From: DUZB01 sp964407525 | GTDB taxonomy: Bacteria > Desulfobacterota > DSM-4660 > Desulfatiglandales > Desulfatiglandaceae | NCBI GenBank assembly: GCA_964407525.1 | Contig: CAYOWC010000003.1 | Span: 4,626-68,625 of the forward strand | Direction: 5' to 3' | Length of the DNA stretch: 64,000 nucleotides | Part shown: positions 34,749 to 43,812 of the stretch, in pieces | Layout of the letters: each line of letters starts with the position of its first letter | How positions within the stretch are numbered: position 1 is the stretch's first letter | Notes under the pieces: generated by a model | What the model was told of the DNA's origin: nothing | Seen by the model: only the letters and a program-made list of their open reading frames with translations | Databases searched by the model: none | Translations under genes and position numbers: made by a program

Positions 34749-35847
34749 GATTTATTCGAATTGCTTCTAAATCCTCCGGGTCCTCCTTCAGGTAAAGAAT
34801 AAGCAGAGAATCGAAAAGCTTTTTCAGTTCGTCAAGGTCAAAGGATTTAAGAAGGGACTGGAGGTTCTCAGCGTAGTCTACGGGAACCCTGTTGGTCTTG
34901 GCCATGCTGTTGAGGGCATCGAAAAATCCGGCTGTTATAGCGACTACTGAGAAATCATCTGCCCAGTATATCTCCCCCACCCCGTCCAGCCTGTCCAGGC
35001 GAATTCTGATCGTCAGATTCATGAAAAAGTAGATTATGGCGATGACAGGATTTACTGTTTCTGTTGAAAAAACCCCCATGAAAGATTCATATTTTCTTGC
35101 AGTCGTGAGTTTTACGTCTACCACGTTATTTGCGATCTTAACGATGAAGTCACCCGCTGCATGATGCCAGGGATAAATCTGCCGGGTTGTTGCGGGCTCA
35201 TAATAAAGAGTCAATATCCGTGAAATTTGTTTGAGTATGGAGAAGGATTGTTCCTGGGACGCAAATCGGTTTCCATGGAGTGAATCCCATATGCAGATCT
35301 TATGCGTTCCGTCGTCCGAGTCCCTTGCAAAATGCCATTCATGATAGTCTTCGAACCATTCGGACAGTATCATGGACAGGGTTTCCTTCGAATTCCCGGA
35401 ATTGCAGTGTACTTCCCCTGAAAAATAGGGCCTGGGTAGATAGGGGAGTTGGAGATGACGATACAGCAGATTAAGCACATCGAACTCGTGGTTCAGCCAT
35501 TCTTTCCCTTTCTTGGAGATGGCGGTACTTACAGAAAATTTTACCGGTGATCCTTGCGATAAAATCTCCACGCTGATCAGGTGGTACAACACGCCGTGCT
35601 TCTCGCTGCGGATTCTTACCTTTCTGATATCTTCAGAACGGATTGGCAGATCAAAATTTTTCTTGAGAACATTTTCCAAGGGCTTGCCCTGATCTTTGAA
35701 AATAAAGGCTTTGACCGCATCAAAATAGTCTTTCAGGGTCAGGGACGGATGGTTTTGGTTTGGGGTGATTTTGAAGGGAAGGGCAAGTTCAGCCTGTCCA
35801 ACGGGAAGATCCCCTTCAGATGTGGAGAACAGATATTCTACAAGCAT
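34696..35847 (-). CDS. Conserved-looking protein of unknown function
   Basis: The 383-residue soluble protein has no signal peptide or membrane span. I do not recognise its family with certainty. Segments such as YEPATTRQIYPWHHAAGDFI and WADDFSVVAI are faintly like kinase-fold (APH-type) proteins, but I would not assign that. It is the last gene of a minus-strand set starting at fmdB 37508 and lies 23 bp after the HEAT-repeat gene. The 3' end overlaps the convergent YkgJ gene. Confidence 0.75.
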   Translation of the reverse strand: MLVEYLFSTSEGDLPVGQAELALPFKITPNQNHPSLTLKDYFDAVKAFIFKDQGKPLENVLKKNFDLPIRSEDIRKVRIRSEKHGVLYHLISVEILSQGSPVKFSVSTAISKKGKEWLNHEFDVLNLLYRHLQLPYLPRPYFSGEVHCNSGNSKETLSMILSEWFEDYHEWHFARDSDDGTHKICIWDSLHGNRFASQEQSFSILKQISRILTLYYEPATTRQIYPWHHAAGDFIVKIANNVVDVKLTTARKYESFMGVFSTETVNPVIAIIYFFMNLTIRIRLDRLDGVGEIYWADDFSVVAITAGFFDALNSMAKTNRVPVDYAENLQSLLKSFDLDELKKLFDSLLILYLKEDPEDLEAIRINLKTHLTLLHQTLQEVSL

Positions 35848-35870
35848 GATGGTCTTATAAGGGATATGGG

Positions 35871-36980
35871 TTACTTCTTTTCCATGAATGTTTTTAAAGC
35901 GTTCGATGCAATCTCAGCTACGGATATTTTTTCCATCTGCCCATTTTCGTATAATTCTATTTCATGGGGTTCATCCAGCAGTTTCGCGATATCTTGCTTT
36001 GCTTCATAGGCGCCGAGATTGCATAGGAGCAAGGCTGTGTATCCACGCACCTGGGGATCGGGGTCTTCGAGGAAAGAGAAGAAATGAAAGGTATGTTTCC
36101 GGAGAATTTCAGGACTTGATTCTGCAATTCTTCCAAGGGCTTCCAGAACCTGTGCCCTTCTGGAATCATCCCCTAAGAACTGGTAGAGCTGGGGAGTGTA
36201 CCCACCGAAAAGATCAGGCCTGTGGGCGATAATTTGTCCAATGCTTTCAAGTGCCCCCATGGGATATGCTGCGGTGTCCGTGAGTGAATAAAACAGGCCC
36301 TGAAGAAGCTTGGAAATAACCCCCGGATCTTTTTTCCCAACGACGGCGCATGCCCGGCCCAGGATTTCTGCTGCCCTGTTTTTGGCCTGGGGGTCTCCTG
36401 AATAGATGAGGCGCTGGAGATATCGGATTATCTTCTTATCCTGCCTTGCAGCGTCCAGAATGGGCTCAAGTTGATACTCCTTGACCAGCTGCTCCACCTG
36501 CTTTTTTGTCAAGGTCTTTTGCCGTTTTTGCCTCGGTGAGGATGCAGAGGAAGTGTCCTGGGCCTCTTTCAGCCTTTGTTTTACGCCATCGGAGGTTACT
36601 TCCTGAATATCTTTATGCATTCTAATGAAGTAGAGTGCTCCTCCTATCCTTCTGCCCTCAAAGGTGCCACTTGGAATAATAAGGTGGCTCTGGAGATCAT
36701 AGTTCTCCACAATCTCAGTGAGGTAGTCTTCTTCCGGCAGCAATCCCCACGCCAGATCCCAATCCATATTGCTTGCGAAAACCAACGCCTCGATCATGGC
36801 GGAACCCAGATTATGACCCGTTTCATCACAGGCGTAAACTGCCCCGCACGGGCATGCCCCGATCGGCATTTCGCTGGGCCTTCTTGTGGTCAATTCTTTG
36901 GGTCTTTCAAGAAGCTGCCCACAGAACGGGCAAGTCGCTTTCTTTACCGGATCTTTTCCGAAAAATTTGCTTTCAAACAT
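35871..36980 (-). CDS. HEAT-repeat protein with N-terminal Cys motifs
   Basis: The 369-residue protein begins with a zinc-knuckle pair (CPFCGQ at 17-22 and CPCGAVYAC at about 43-51). A segment of about 90 residues follows, then a charged linker (about 145-170) and four or five HEAT-like helical repeats (for example DPQAKNRAAEILGRA, DDSRRAQVLEALGRIAESSP, DPDPQVRGYTALLLCNLGAY). It resembles the sulfate-reducer family I recall as DVU0298. Its start overlaps the stop of the upstream 97-residue gene by 8 bases, so the two are coupled. Confidence 0.75.
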   Translation of the reverse strand: MFESKFFGKDPVKKATCPFCGQLLERPKELTTRRPSEMPIGACPCGAVYACDETGHNLGSAMIEALVFASNMDWDLAWGLLPEEDYLTEIVENYDLQSHLIIPSGTFEGRRIGGALYFIRMHKDIQEVTSDGVKQRLKEAQDTSSASSPRQKRQKTLTKKQVEQLVKEYQLEPILDAARQDKKIIRYLQRLIYSGDPQAKNRAAEILGRACAVVGKKDPGVISKLLQGLFYSLTDTAAYPMGALESIGQIIAHRPDLFGGYTPQLYQFLGDDSRRAQVLEALGRIAESSPEILRKHTFHFFSFLEDPDPQVRGYTALLLCNLGAYEAKQDIAKLLDEPHEIELYENGQMEKISVAEIASNALKTFMEKK

Positions 36981-37266
36981 TGTCGTCTATTTTTTGTATG
37001 AGCGGTTGTGCCGGCAGGGGAATGGTTCGAGAAGTCTCATCGTATTCAAAATCAACAATTTCAAACCCCGACCGGTTGGTTTTGAATTCTACGACCCAGT
37101 TCCTGTATTCTTTTCCGGCGAACGCGCAGTTTAAGTTACCGATTCTTGCATCCATTCTCATGAGCCGAGGGACCACATCTTCATCAAAGACCTGTAGAAT
37201 ATGCATTCTATCGTCTTCGGCGAGGTGGTATTTAGAGCCCATAGTCGAGGAAGATGGATGGCTCAT
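36973..37266 (-). CDS. Small unknown protein coupled to fmdB
   Basis: About 97 residues from ATG 37266, whose ATGA overlaps the fmdB stop codon. The sequence is soluble and acidic/mixed, with VFDEDVVPRLMRMDARIGNL and NWVVEFKTNRSGFEIVDFEY as its most structured parts. I do not recognise the family. The overlapping start and stop at both ends (fmdB upstream, HEAT gene downstream) show a translationally coupled operon. Confidence 0.7.
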   Translation of the reverse strand: MSHPSSSTMGSKYHLAEDDRMHILQVFDEDVVPRLMRMDARIGNLNCAFAGKEYRNWVVEFKTNRSGFEIVDFEYDETSRTIPLPAQPLIQKIDDNV

Positions 37267-37508
37267 TTTGTGTGACCGGGAAGCTCGATGGACATGCATT
37301 GATTACCCGATCCACACGATTTGGTTGCGATTTTTGGTTGTTTTCCCCCGGCCCCCACGCTCATGGAGTAATTGGTCTCGCTGAGTACCCTCTCCACGGT
37401 TTGCGAATTGCATTTCGGGCAGGACAGGTCAACTGTTTCTTCAGAATTCATAAAAAGTTTTTCAAATGGTTGCCCACACTCCACACATCGAAATTCATAT
37501 ATTGGCAT
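37263..37508 (-). CDS. FmdB-family zinc-ribbon protein
   Basis: The 81-residue protein starts MPIYEFRCVECGQPFEKLF and has the second pair CPKC, the FmdB zinc ribbon. The tail has CGSGNQC, a possible extra metal site. It heads the coupled minus-strand operon that runs to 34696. Its N-terminus closely matches the ORP-cluster fmdB at 8932-9177, while the tails differ. Confidence 0.85.
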   Translation of the reverse strand: MPIYEFRCVECGQPFEKLFMNSEETVDLSCPKCNSQTVERVLSETNYSMSVGAGGKQPKIATKSCGSGNQCMSIELPGHTK

Positions 37509-37595
37509 TGTTTTTCACCCCCCAAATAAATATAATGGCGAATATAGTCACGTAAGCGAGCAAAGTCAAACCTCATAGGTAACATCGAATTAATT

Positions 37596-38453
37596 ATGAT
37601 CCTGTCATTTCATCCTTGTATCGATGCCGATTTCCAGATTATTCTTGGCGACAGACATCTTAATGTCAAAGACCTTAAAATGATTTCCTCTGCAGATGCT
37701 GTCATTCTGCATCAGGGGATGGTCGGCCCCATTTTTGAAGCCTGCTGTAGCGCAGGTGTTAAGACTTTTCCCGATTATAAAATGCGCTTCAAATATCCCG
37801 GGAAGATGGGGCAAAGCAGGCTTTTCGGGGATTTTGATCTTCCTCATCCGAAGACCTCTTGCTTGGAAACGGTTGCAGCGTACTTACAGGGCAATCCGGA
37901 AATAGACGTGCTTCTTCAACAAGGCCCTTTTGTTATGAAAGCCAATATGAGCCATGAGGGGGAAGGGGTGTTTCTGGTGAAGGACGAGGATTCATTTCAT
38001 GAAGCGTTACGCCGGTTTACCCTCAAAGAACGGGCTGGAGTAAAAGGATTTGTTGTCCAGAAATTCATTCCCTGTGGAGGAAATGTCCTCCGTTCGGTCA
38101 TCATGGGGAAAGACATCATTTCGTACTGGAAACGGCCGGGCAGTCAAGGGCAGCAAATTACAACCATAAGCAAGGGCGCTTTGATTGACAAAGCCTGGCA
38201 ACCCGGGCTTCTCAAAATGGGGGAAAAATGTGGCCGTTTTTTGATGGAAAAAACAGGAATCAATCTTGCCGCCGTTGACTTTTTGATTCCTTCGTCAGGC
38301 AGAGATCGCTCGCCCCTTTTTTTAGAGATCAATTATTATTTCGGGAGAAAGGGCCTTGGAGGTATGGAGAATTATTACCGCCTTCTTTTTCAGGCGGTCC
38401 AGGAATGGCTGATGGATTTGAATCTGGACCCTGATTCGGTGGAGCTCGTGTGA
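37596..38453 (+). CDS. RimK-like ATP-grasp family protein
   Basis: The 285-residue protein has a RimK/GshB-type ATP-grasp layout. An N-terminal Rossmann-like half is followed by nucleotide-binding FVMKANMSHEGEGVFLV, the QKFIPCGGNVLRSVIMG segment and the Mg-binding LFLEINYYFGRKGLGG. Such enzymes join a carboxylate to an amine. The substrate is unknown. It is divergent from fmdB, with 87 bases between them. Confidence 0.78.
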   Translation: MILSFHPCIDADFQIILGDRHLNVKDLKMISSADAVILHQGMVGPIFEACCSAGVKTFPDYKMRFKYPGKMGQSRLFGDFDLPHPKTSCLETVAAYLQGNPEIDVLLQQGPFVMKANMSHEGEGVFLVKDEDSFHEALRRFTLKERAGVKGFVVQKFIPCGGNVLRSVIMGKDIISYWKRPGSQGQQITTISKGALIDKAWQPGLLKMGEKCGRFLMEKTGINLAAVDFLIPSSGRDRSPLFLEINYYFGRKGLGGMENYYRLLFQAVQEWLMDLNLDPDSVELV

Positions 38454-38467
38454 AACGGAAAGCGAAT

Positions 38468-38540
38468 ATCCAGGTAAGCGAAGACTCCGATATGGAACAA
38501 GGAATAACGAGGTAAGCGAAGGCTCCGATTTCGAAGGAAG
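38468..38540. repeat. Degenerate repeat units downstream of the ATP-grasp gene
   Basis: GGTAAGCGAAGACTCCGAT (38474 region) recurs as GGTAAGCGAAGGCTCCGAT 40 bases later. The unit is related to the GGTAAGCGAGC block of the repeats at 8519-8595 and 59545-59600. The whole gap 38454-38855 has no gene that I can see. It also holds the inverted CGCAGAG-type repeat (38664-38681) and a stem AGCCAGCC/GGCTGGTT (38761-38797) before moeA. Confidence 0.45.
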
Positions 38541-38855
38541 GTGTTCCATCGACCTCTCTAATTCTGAAAAATTCAGAGCGAACATCCACACTTCAATATT
38601 CTGCAGTTCTTGTCCATAGATCACGGCTTTAGCGTGATTCGATATTCTGCGGTTCGCTTTTTTCTGCCTCTGCGCGAGACCCCGGTGAAAAGTTTTTTTG
38701 TTGCACAGTTATGTCTCTTATGACATATTCGGATCCGAGAATGTTAAGGGTCTGCAATGGAGCCAGCCGGTTCCTTTTCAGCAAAGATGGGCTGGTTTAT
38801 TGCTTGATGCTCATTTTTTGTGCTGCAATGATGTCAAAGAGGGTGGGGAGTTTGT

Positions 38856-40106
38856 GTGGAAGCATTTTTTGAATTGAAGAAGCCGGATGAGGTTTTTGAG
38901 CTTATTGACCGGCTTGAGCCCTTGGGGGAAGAAACGATTCCCCTGGAAAAATCCTTGGGGCGGGTATTGAGGAGAGACCTCGAAGCACCAGAAGATTTGC
39001 CTGGATTCCTCAGGTCTACCATGGATGGGTACGCTGTTCAGGCAAAGGATACTTTTGGAGCAAATGAGAGCCTCCCCGCATTGTTTGAACTGGCAGGCGA
39101 GGTTGCCATGGGGCGAAACGACCCCATATCCGTTGGCGAAGGAGAGGCCGTAAAAATTCCCACGGGCGGTATGCTTCCAGAAGGGGCTGACGGGGTGGTT
39201 ATGCTTGAATACACTACTCATCTGGACAGCAAAACCATTGAAATAAGCAGGGCCATTTCCCCTCTTGAGAACATCATTCAACCGGGGGATGATTTCAAGA
39301 AGGAGACGGTGTTTTTGAAAAAGGGACATCGTTTACGCCCGCAGGATCTTGGCGTTGCGGCAGGCTTGGGATTTCCCCATGTTCCGGTTTTTCGTATCCC
39401 CAAAGTGGCTATCATCTCGACCGGAGATGAGATCGTTCCCGTGGAAGAGGGGCCGCTTCCGGGGCAGGTCAGGGATATAAATCGATATACGCTGGGGGCC
39501 TTTTGCAGGGAGCTGGGTGCGGAACCGGTAACCATGGGAATCTGTCGGGATGATTTTCAATCGCTTAAGGACATGGTGGAAGAGGGCGCTTCCCTAGCAG
39601 ATTCCGTCTGGATTTCCGGAGGAAGTTCCGTTGGGACGAGAGATTTGACGCTCAAGGTTTTTGAAACGCTTCCCGGTTTTGAGCTTCTTGTGCATGGCAT
39701 TTCGATCAGTCCCGGAAAACCTACTATTTTGGGCCAATGTGGTGGAAAGACTCTCGTGGGGTTGCCGGGGCATGTGGCATCAGCGCTTGTGGTTGCACAG
39801 GTTTTTATGTCGAGGGTTATATTCAGATTACGCGGTGAAAATCATTCCTGGTCTGATTCTCTTTTTGAGGTGGAGGCCGAATTGAGCCAGAATGTGGAAT
39901 CGGCCAATGGACGTGAAGATTATCTGCGTGTGCTTTTGGTTAGAGACAAAGAACGGATCATTGCGAAACCCGTTTTCGGGAAATCAGGGCTTATTTCCAC
40001 GCTGGTTGATTCCGACGGCTTGGTTAAAATAGATATGAATACAGAAGGATTATACCAGGGACAGATTGTGAAGGTAATGCTTTTCAGGCAGGGGGGGCTT
40101 TTATGA
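38856..40106 (+). CDS. moeA: Molybdopterin molybdotransferase
   Basis: The 416-residue protein starts at GTG 38856 (VEAFFELKKPDEVFEL) after GGGGAG. It has STMDGYAVQA, the GDEIVPVEEGPLPGQVRDIN segment and GISISPGKPTILG, all MoeA signatures. MoeA inserts Mo or W into adenylylated molybdopterin. Its last four bases (ATGA) overlap the start of a second moeA-type gene, giving a coupled pair. In W/Mo-using anaerobes two MoeA forms are often split between the two metals; whether that holds here is inference. Confidence 0.93.
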   Translation: MEAFFELKKPDEVFELIDRLEPLGEETIPLEKSLGRVLRRDLEAPEDLPGFLRSTMDGYAVQAKDTFGANESLPALFELAGEVAMGRNDPISVGEGEAVKIPTGGMLPEGADGVVMLEYTTHLDSKTIEISRAISPLENIIQPGDDFKKETVFLKKGHRLRPQDLGVAAGLGFPHVPVFRIPKVAIISTGDEIVPVEEGPLPGQVRDINRYTLGAFCRELGAEPVTMGICRDDFQSLKDMVEEGASLADSVWISGGSSVGTRDLTLKVFETLPGFELLVHGISISPGKPTILGQCGGKTLVGLPGHVASALVVAQVFMSRVIFRLRGENHSWSDSLFEVEAELSQNVESANGREDYLRVLLVRDKERIIAKPVFGKSGLISTLVDSDGLVKIDMNTEGLYQGQIVKVMLFRQGGLL

Positions 40107-42043
40107 AAAGGCAAGTCTACCTGTCTTTGAAATCCCTCGAAGAAGCAAAAAAAATCTTCTTTGCCCGTTTTCATTCCGGTATGAGAACCGGTGCTGAAAT
40201 CATAAAGGCTCAGGATGCACAGGGCCGCGTTACAGCAGAAGCTGTTTTTGCAAAGAGGTCAGCGCCTGCCTATCATTCTTCCGCCATGGATGGTGTTGCC
40301 GTAAGGGCTGAGCAGACGTATGGAACAACGGAACGCAATGCAAAAATCCTCCAGTTGGGGGAAGATGCGTTATGGCTCAATACGGGGCAGCCTATCCCGG
40401 AATCTTTCGACGCCGTTATTATGGTAGAGAAGCTCCATCAAATTGACGATACGCATGTGGAAATACGCTCTCCGGCGTATCCCTGGCAACATGTTCGCAA
40501 AGTTGGTGAGGACATTGTGGCAACGGAACTCCTGTTTCCCGTGAACCACAAAATTCGGCCTTACGATATAGGGGCGCTCATCAGCGGAGGGGCTTCTGAA
40601 TTACGAGTCTGGAAGAAGCCAAGAGTGGCTATTATTCCGACCGGGTCGGAACTTGTGAGTCATGAGGATGCGGGGAGAAAGGGTGATCTTGTGCCGGGCC
40701 AGATTATTGAATACAACTCTCTTGTGATCGGGGCCCTGGTGCGGGAGTGTGCGGGGATCCCGACTATATTTGATATTGTCCCTGATAATAAGGAAAGTAT
40801 TCTCAAAGCTCTTCACGAAGCCTTTGATTCCGGCGCAGATATGATTATCGTAAATGCAGGATCTTCCGCGGGAAGCAAAGACTATACGGTACATGTGGTC
40901 GGAGAAATGGGAGAAGTCCTGGTTCATGGTGTGGCCATTATGCCGGGGAAACCGACCTTGCTGGGGGTGGCGGACGGCAAACCGATTATTGGAAATCCCG
41001 GGTATGCAGTTTCCTCCACGATCTCTTTCGATCAATTTGTTCGGCCTCTCCTTTGCACTTTGCAGGGGCTTTCCTGCCCTGGGCCGGAGACTATTGAGGT
41101 GCAACCGACCAGGGATATTCCGTCTAAGGTTGGGACGGAAGAATTTTTGCGGGTAAATATAGGAAAGGTTGGTTCGAAACATGTGGCGACACCCCTGTCC
41201 CGAGCTGCCGGATCCGTTACCACCCTGACCAGGGCTGAAGGAATCATCCGCATACCTGCCATGTCCGAAGGGCTGATTCAAGGGCAGAAAGTGGCAGCAG
41301 AACTCCTTGTGGAAGAGCAGGCTCTCCTCAATACGGTGGTAGTTATTGGAAGTCATGATATTACCATTGATATCTTGGGGGATGAGATACGGGTCGGGGG
41401 GCGGAATATTCGAATTTCGTCAGGCAATGTGGGCAGTCTCGGAGGGCTTATGGCCTTGAGAAAAGGATCTTGTCATATGTCCGGGTCTCATCTCCTTGAT
41501 GCGAAAACAGGTGAATATAATGTCTCCTTTATCAGGAAATACGTGAAAGGGATTGACGTAAGTGTCTTTCATCTCGTTTTGAGGGACCAGGGTTTGATTG
41601 TTCCCAAAGGGAATCCAAAGGGAATCAAAGGCATCGAAGACCTGTCGAGAGATGATGTCGTTTTTGTCAATCGCCAGGCAGGTTCCGGAACCAGGGTTCT
41701 GCTTGATTATAAGCTGGGGGAAATTGAGATGAGCCCGCAGCTGATCAGAGGATTCGCCCATGAGGAGTATACCCATATGAATGTTGCCGTGGCGGTCCTC
41801 AGTGGAGCTGCCGACTGCGGGATGGGTATTTTTGCGGCTGCAAGGGCACTTGATCTGGGCTTTGTTCCGATCGTGCAGGAACAATACGATCTGATTATGC
41901 CAAACCGGATGTTAGGTGACCACCGTATTCAGGGTGTGTTGGAGACCATTGGTTCAAAACGTTTCAGAGAGAGGGTCAAGTCTCTTGGTGGTTATGATCC
42001 TTCCAGGAGCGGCGAACTTTTTGTGGAAGTGAAGGGAGACTGA
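40103..42043 (+). CDS. MoeA-type molybdotransferase fused to a substrate-binding-protein-like domain
   Basis: The 646-residue protein has a MoeA half (to about 400) with SAMDGVAVRAEQTYG, GSELVSHEDAG and HGVAIMPGKPTLLG. A PBP-like half (about 420-640) follows with GSHDITIDILGDEI, FVNRQAGSGTRVLLDY and VAVAVLSGAADCGMGIFAAAR. The second half resembles the molybdate/tungstate-sensing PBP domain known from such fusions in archaea and anaerobes. It may sense or deliver the oxyanion. It is translationally coupled to the upstream moeA and followed 1 base later by a ModE-type gene. Confidence 0.9.
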   Translation: MKRQVYLSLKSLEEAKKIFFARFHSGMRTGAEIIKAQDAQGRVTAEAVFAKRSAPAYHSSAMDGVAVRAEQTYGTTERNAKILQLGEDALWLNTGQPIPESFDAVIMVEKLHQIDDTHVEIRSPAYPWQHVRKVGEDIVATELLFPVNHKIRPYDIGALISGGASELRVWKKPRVAIIPTGSELVSHEDAGRKGDLVPGQIIEYNSLVIGALVRECAGIPTIFDIVPDNKESILKALHEAFDSGADMIIVNAGSSAGSKDYTVHVVGEMGEVLVHGVAIMPGKPTLLGVADGKPIIGNPGYAVSSTISFDQFVRPLLCTLQGLSCPGPETIEVQPTRDIPSKVGTEEFLRVNIGKVGSKHVATPLSRAAGSVTTLTRAEGIIRIPAMSEGLIQGQKVAAELLVEEQALLNTVVVIGSHDITIDILGDEIRVGGRNIRISSGNVGSLGGLMALRKGSCHMSGSHLLDAKTGEYNVSFIRKYVKGIDVSVFHLVLRDQGLIVPKGNPKGIKGIEDLSRDDVVFVNRQAGSGTRVLLDYKLGEIEMSPQLIRGFAHEEYTHMNVAVAVLSGAADCGMGIFAAARALDLGFVPIVQEQYDLIMPNRMLGDHRIQGVLETIGSKRFRERVKSLGGYDPSRSGELFVEVKGD

Positions 42044-42044
42044 T

Positions 42045-42398
42045 ATGGTGCAACTCAGGCTATTGTCTCGGCAGTGGATCGTTGATGAGCACGGGAATAT
42101 TATTATGGGTGAAGGTAGGAAGGAAATACTTGAAACTATTGATAAAACCGGCTCTATTAATAAGACAGCAAAGATTATGAAAATGTCTTACAAAGGCGTT
42201 TGGGGTAAAATAAAGGCAACGGAAAAATATCTCAAAGAGGATATTGTTCATGCCGACAGGAAGAGTGGAACCAGACTTTCAAAAACCGGAAGGGAACTTC
42301 TCAAGAAATACACGGTATTGAAGGATCGATGCGTAAGTGAGGACGATCGGTGTTTTGAAATTGTTTTCGGAAAAAACTACGGGCAGGAAGGAGATTAG
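42045..42398 (+). CDS. ModE-type winged-helix protein without molbindin domain
   Basis: The 117-residue protein matches the ModE N-terminal LysR-like winged helix (ILETIDKTGSINKTAKIMKM then SYKGVWGKIK). It stops before the C-terminal molbindin (TOBE) domains of full ModE. ModE represses molybdate uptake genes when molybdate is bound. Without the sensor it may be constitutive or use the adjacent PBP-fused MoeA as a sensor; the latter is speculation. It lies inside the moeA-mobB operon. Confidence 0.88.
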   Translation: MVQLRLLSRQWIVDEHGNIIMGEGRKEILETIDKTGSINKTAKIMKMSYKGVWGKIKATEKYLKEDIVHADRKSGTRLSKTGRELLKKYTVLKDRCVSEDDRCFEIVFGKNYGQEGD

Positions 42399-42402
42399 GG
42401 AA

Positions 42403-42972
42403 GTGACGATCTTGCCGGACTTGCCGATTGTATCTATTGTGGGGTTCTCAGGGAGCGGGAAAACTACATTTATTGAAAAACTGATTCCACAACTTATCGC
42501 TCGCAATATCAGGGTTGGAACGTTAAAACATGATGTGCACGGGTTTGAAATGGACAAACCGGGCAAAGACAGCTGGAGGCACAAACGTGCTGGTGCTGCT
42601 GTTACAGTCATTTCGTCGCCCGGGCAGATCGGAATGGTCAAGGATGTGGACCATGATCATGATCCGGACGAATTGAAGCCTCTTTTCAAAGATGTGCAGA
42701 TAATCCTTGCAGAAGGATACAAGAGTCATAATAAACCCAAACTGGAAATTTTCAGACAGGAAATTCGAGAAAAACCTTTCTGTGAGGGAGATGACGCCTT
42801 GATCGGTTTGATCAGCGATGTTTCTGTTGATTTGGGGGTTCCCCGATTTTTGCTTGATGATGTGGAAGGGGTTGCTGAATTTCTGATATCGTATTTTAAA
42901 CTCCTGCCGGGATGTCGAAGAGATAATCGCTGCAAGACATTGACTCGCAAAGGTCTTAGGGATGCTGTCTGA
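42403..42972 (+). CDS. mobB: Molybdopterin-guanine dinucleotide biosynthesis adaptor MobB
   Basis: I start at GTG 42403, with AAGGAG about 10 bases upstream; an upstream in-frame ATG would lie inside the ModE gene. The 189-residue GTP-binding protein has the P-loop GFSGSGKTTFIEKL, the MobB motif LKHDVHGFEMDKPGKDSWRH and ILAEGYKSHNKPKLEI. MobB assists MobA in MGD synthesis. No mobA is visible in the window. Confidence 0.9.
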   Translation: MTILPDLPIVSIVGFSGSGKTTFIEKLIPQLIARNIRVGTLKHDVHGFEMDKPGKDSWRHKRAGAAVTVISSPGQIGMVKDVDHDHDPDELKPLFKDVQIILAEGYKSHNKPKLEIFRQEIREKPFCEGDDALIGLISDVSVDLGVPRFLLDDVEGVAEFLISYFKLLPGCRRDNRCKTLTRKGLRDAV

Positions 42973-43010
42973 ATCGTAGGGTAGATACTCGTAAAAAGAA
43001 AGGAACTCCA

Positions 43011-43808
43011 ATGTTAGAACTCTCTTTTGTCGCTCTCATACCATCAGGCGCGCTTTCAGAAAGCGCCATCGGAAGCGACATTATCCAAATGATTATTCAT
43101 GCAGGCCCCATGGTGAAATTCGTCCTGCTTGTCCTTTTTTTGTTCTCATTCATTTCATGGACTATTATTTTCATGAAATTCAGGCTTTTAAAGAGAGCCG
43201 CCTCCCAGACGGAGGATTTTCTGGAGCTCTTCTGGGAAAATCGAGATATGAAGAGAATCTATAAAGAGAGTGAAAGAATGAAGTCGAGTCCGGTGGCGAG
43301 CCTTTTCAGGGCCGGCTATGCTGAATTGGGCCGTATCAGGAAGGCCCAGGCGGGTCCTGGTGTCGCACAGAGCAGGCCGGGAACGGAAGGAGACATGGCA
43401 ACGAAAGATTCGGGGAGAGAAACCATGGCGGTCCAGAGGGCCCTCATGGAAAATCTTGAAAGGTCGCTGAGAAAGGCCACGATAAATCAGCATAATAAAT
43501 TGGAAAGGGCATTGAGCTTTCTTGCCACTACGGGAAATACGACACCCTTCATTGGCCTTTTTGGGACCGTGTGGGGGATTATGGAATCCTTTCGAAATAT
43601 AGGCCTGAAAGGTTCTGCCAATCTGGCTGTGGTTGCTCCGGGAATTTCAGAAGCACTTATCGCTACTGCTGCCGGTCTGGCCGCGGCAATTCCCGCCGTG
43701 GTGGCTTATAACTATTTTTCTCAGAGGACAGCGTCTTTGAATTCAGAAATGGATATTTTTACTACGGATTTCCTTACTATGGTTGGGCGAAGGGCCTTTG
43801 TGAATTAA
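43011..43808 (+). CDS. tolQ: TolQ proton channel subunit
   Basis: The 265-residue protein is a MotA/TolQ/ExbB channel with a first membrane segment at about 32-55, a cytoplasmic helical region and two C-terminal spans (FLATTGNTTPFIGLFGTVWG and GISEALIATAAGLAAAIPAV). The Thr and Gly-Pro features of the pore are present. With TolR it uses the proton gradient to drive TolA. A 38-base gap separates it from mobB. It begins the complete tol-pal operon. Confidence 0.92.
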   Translation: MLELSFVALIPSGALSESAIGSDIIQMIIHAGPMVKFVLLVLFLFSFISWTIIFMKFRLLKRAASQTEDFLELFWENRDMKRIYKESERMKSSPVASLFRAGYAELGRIRKAQAGPGVAQSRPGTEGDMATKDSGRETMAVQRALMENLERSLRKATINQHNKLERALSFLATTGNTTPFIGLFGTVWGIMESFRNIGLKGSANLAVVAPGISEALIATAAGLAAAIPAVVAYNYFSQRTASLNSEMDIFTTDFLTMVGRRAFVN

Positions 43809-43812
43809 AAAA

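Noticed and set aside
38700..38855. Possible molybdenum cofactor riboswitch before moeA
   Set aside because: Only one modest stem (AGCCAGCC/GGCTGGTT) is visible and the conserved Moco-motif segments are not recognisable.
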